Below the pieces are notes generated by a model that was not told the DNA's origin, did not search any database, and saw only the letters and a list, made by a program, of their open reading frames with translations. From a virus: 59,177 nucleotides of DNA. Below, piece by piece: positions 56,875-59,177 of the stretch. How positions within the stretch are numbered: position 1 is the first letter of the stretch; every line of letters begins with the position of its first letter. The stretch is from IMG/VR virus record IMGVR_UViG_3300024999_000117, positions 1 to 59,177 of that record. One strand, 5' to 3'. A program made the position numbers and the translations under genes.

Positions 56875-58605
56875 TCACAGCGACCTCATTCCGCGTTTTT
56901 CATAAACCGAAGATTTATCCTCATTTACCATTGCCCGAGCATGGGCATTAATCAGTGACGCAACCGGGTCAATTTTATCGGAAGCTTTCGATTTATCTAA
57001 CATTATGTTTTCACTTGGGCCTTTTCTAACTACTGCGTTTCCTATGGCCCAAGTCAAAACCGGATTATTGTTGTGGAATATTTTTTTGTTATATGCCTTA
57101 GCCCTAAAATCCTTTGTTGCTACACTTAGTCCCGTAAAAGACTGCGGTATGTCTACCGGGATAAATCCAAGTAGATCAAGTTCATGTGACAACCATGTAG
57201 CAAGCGCCCGGTCAAAACATACTTCACCTTTGGGCCATTTGTATTCTTCAAAAGTTTTCACCAAATAATCTAAAATAAAGTGATAATCGACTTCAGCCTC
57301 AGGCGTAACCGTTAACCATCCCTGATCTTTCCATAAGTCAAACCTAATCTTACCCTCCCTTACCCTTGCTTCGTAAGTTTCCTCGGGCATAAATGAGTGC
57401 GATAAAACAGCATAACATCCATCTGAAAGAGGGATATCAAAGGATAAGCTTGTTAGGTCAAGTGTTGATGCAAGGTCAATTCCAGGATAAACTTTCATAC
57501 CCGTAACATCCGGGAAAGGTCTGCCGTCATTTGTACTACATTGTTTCCACTTTGCCATATTCATGTAGCCAGCAGCACGTTGGTTAATCCAAATATTAAA
57601 TGTCTTAGTCAGGACATCACGCATTTTCTCAGGCTTGTCCTGGGCCTCCATAATGTCGTATTCAATAGACTCTTTACCTACGACGGTATTGCCGATGATA
57701 GGGTTTGACTTAAGCCTGGCGGCTTCACTGTTTATATCGTCTATCATCTTGCCGTTTTCGTCAGTTTCGGCCTCACATATCGCAACGTAGTAGCGGTCGT
57801 TTTCAACGGGATTATCAGGGTCAAGTATCTTACTAACGTAGTCATATTCAACACGGTAGCAAGGGTTGTTTAATTCAAAACCGGCAGTTGATATGATTGA
57901 CAATAGAGGCTGCAGTCTGGTTTTCATACCCGATGAAGCTAAGTCGTAATATTCCGTTGTTTCGTGCTGGTGATATTCGTCCAGAACAACAAACTGCGGA
58001 TTGGTGCCATCACCATTCTTTTTATCTTCTTTGCTTAGCCGGGCAAAAAAAGAACCGCTTTTCTTATGGCGGATAACGGTTGCTTGTAATTCTTGGTCAA
58101 ACTTGGTTACGAATTTATCTTTAAGAAGTTCTGAATTTTGATAAAGCCAGCTAGCTTCACCCCAAACAAACCTTGTATCAGATTTTTTAGTAGCTGCTAC
58201 ATACGCCTCTGCCATCGATTCGCCAAAGGCTGATATTTCATACAGAGCTTGAATACCTTTATCCTGTGACTTTGCGTTTTTCCTTGCCAACTGCTCATAA
58301 GAGCGACGAAACCTTCTTAAGCCAGTTTCGCGGTGTACCCATCCATAAATATTGCCGTAAACGAATAGCTCATATAATGCTGGTTCTTTTTGCTGTCCCG
58401 CAAGTGGCCCTTTGCTATGCTTAAATAGCCGCATCCAGTTAAAATATCTTTTTGCTTTTTCTTCATCGAGTACCCAAGGGAATTCATCTATGCCCTCACG
58501 CTTTATGTCTCTTAGAAAGCGCATGGCAGACCACTTATATTTTTGACAGTAAGCTATATTGTTATTGATTACTTCATCACAGTATTGCTTAAGGTCGTAC
58601 TTCAT
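56875..58605 (-). CDS. terL: Terminase large subunit
   Basis: 576 residues. ATPase part with a Walker A-like ARKNAKSQD (107-115) and Walker B FVVLDE (D209, E210); coupling motif ISTAGFE; nuclease part with PGIDLASTLD, CFDRALATW and late DPVASLINAHARAM. Packaging motor and nuclease of HK97 type. Overlaps TerS by four bases. Confidence 0.95.
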   Translation of the reverse strand: MKYDLKQYCDEVINNNIAYCQKYKWSAMRFLRDIKREGIDEFPWVLDEEKAKRYFNWMRLFKHSKGPLAGQQKEPALYELFVYGNIYGWVHRETGLRRFRRSYEQLARKNAKSQDKGIQALYEISAFGESMAEAYVAATKKSDTRFVWGEASWLYQNSELLKDKFVTKFDQELQATVIRHKKSGSFFARLSKEDKKNGDGTNPQFVVLDEYHQHETTEYYDLASSGMKTRLQPLLSIISTAGFELNNPCYRVEYDYVSKILDPDNPVENDRYYVAICEAETDENGKMIDDINSEAARLKSNPIIGNTVVGKESIEYDIMEAQDKPEKMRDVLTKTFNIWINQRAAGYMNMAKWKQCSTNDGRPFPDVTGMKVYPGIDLASTLDLTSLSFDIPLSDGCYAVLSHSFMPEETYEARVREGKIRFDLWKDQGWLTVTPEAEVDYHFILDYLVKTFEEYKWPKGEVCFDRALATWLSHELDLLGFIPVDIPQSFTGLSVATKDFRAKAYNKKIFHNNNPVLTWAIGNAVVRKGPSENIMLDKSKASDKIDPVASLINAHARAMVNEDKSSVYEKRGMRSL

Positions 58606-59117
58606 ACATTACCAAATCCTTGATCAGCCAAAGGATCGGCAGGTTTTTTATTTTCTTGTTTTGGTACATTCTTAATCCTCGCCGTGGGGTTTAGGAAAAG
58701 TCTGTCCTCCAACTTCACTAGCAGGTCCATCTTTTTTTCAACGCGCTTATCGATTTCAAGTATTCTGTCAGCTAAAGATAAGCGCTCTACGGGATCTCTG
58801 CTCTGTGCGTATTGACTGGTTATATCATTTCTCATATCAACCATTCTTGAATACTCAGAATGTAGTAGGCAGTAACGATTAATCACGTTCTCGTCAAGTC
58901 CCTCAACATACTCAATGGAGCGATAGAGTTTTTTTAACTTCTTAAACATAGCCAGGGCAACCATGTCATTTTCAACCTGTGGGCTTGGCTTATAGTTCTT
59001 TTGTCCGGAGTTAAGTTTTGTTTCCTGTTTTTGGCGAGCGGCAATTTCTTCTTTGGTCAGGTGCCGCTTATTGCCGTTTAGTAGGTGCAACTGTACCGGT
59101 TTAGCTGGTCTGGCCAA
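58602..59117 (-). CDS. terS: Terminase small subunit (P27 family)
   Basis: 171 residues, TTG start with GGAGGTG nine bases upstream. P27/HK97 family: ARPAKPVQLHLLNGNKRHLTKEEI, then VALAMFKKLKKLYRSIEYVEGLDENVINRYCLLHSEYSRM in segments. Recognises the packaging site. Nothing but leader lies between it and the window end. Confidence 0.92.
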   Translation of the reverse strand: MARPAKPVQLHLLNGNKRHLTKEEIAARQKQETKLNSGQKNYKPSPQVENDMVALAMFKKLKKLYRSIEYVEGLDENVINRYCLLHSEYSRMVDMRNDITSQYAQSRDPVERLSLADRILEIDKRVEKKMDLLVKLEDRLFLNPTARIKNVPKQENKKPADPLADQGFGNV

Positions 59118-59177
59118 TGCCGATCACCTCCTTACAGGTGCTGAAATTTCATTTCACGAAGTTTATGTGAGGAAAGG
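59118..59177. other. Candidate packaging region, right part
   Basis: 60 bp leader upstream of terS. Contains the terS ribosome site. If joined to position 1 it forms a 131-bp gap between the HNH and terS genes, the normal size and place of a cos region. Confidence 0.4.

Noticed and set aside
1-59177. tRNA genes or riboswitches such as preQ1
   Set aside because: I searched the gene-free stretches by eye and found no cloverleaf, T-loop sequence or recognisable riboswitch core.

Overview
This window reads as one essentially complete temperate, tailed (siphovirus-type, HK97-like) phage genome of a low-to-mid GC Firmicute. Shine-Dalgarno sites of the AGGAGG type, frequent TTG/GTG starts and HK97-type Gram-positive phage families point to Clostridia/Peptococcaceae-like hosts; the exact host cannot be read from the sequence. 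There are no host genes at either end. The left end stops just after an HNH endonuclease and the right end just before the small terminase, the junction where HNH-type phages carry their packaging (cos) site, so the window is probably the genome opened at or near that point. Nearly all genes lie on the minus strand, so transcription runs right to left.

Late region (59.1 to 36.5 kb, minus): TerS, TerL, portal, ClpP-like prohead protease, major capsid, decoration/fibre-like proteins, then a small tyrosine-recombinase plus repressor cassette, then head-tail connector (with an apparent ATT start), head closure, gp10-like and tail-completion proteins, major tail protein with an Ig-like domain, tail chaperones joined by a -1 frameshift at GGGAAAC, tape measure, tail-tip proteins carrying GLUG repeats, holin, amidase, a DUF6527-like protein and a strong terminator. 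One opposite-strand moron sits between the tail chaperones and the tape measure.

Accessory region (36.4 to 28.1 kb): small unknown genes with their own sigma-A promoters, a possible antisense pair, and a module of small membrane proteins with an 896-residue VirB4/HerA-like ATPase. Lysogeny region (28.1 to 25.4 kb): a large serine recombinase and a LexA/CI-type repressor on the plus strand, divergent from a Cro-like gene.

Early and replication region (25.3 to 0.07 kb, minus): antirepressor-like Rha protein, many small genes, two nucleotide pyrophosphohydrolase-like proteins, a PAPS-reductase-like PP-loop protein, a HIRAN protein, the DUF2800/DUF2815 recombination pair, family A DNA polymerase, VapE-type primase-helicase, VRR-NUC, two SNF2-type helicases, three DNA methyltransferases of different chemistry, and a RinA-like late activator. 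Between DUF2815 and the polymerase sits a coupled pair: a TGT-superfamily protein with all expected active-site and zinc residues (DpdA-like) and a DUF4326 protein. This is the best candidate for a phage DNA hypermodification (7-deazaguanine) module. A GGTTGCCGT iteron array with a 20-bp inverted repeat and an AT-rich tract lies next to the primase-helicase gene and is the best origin candidate.
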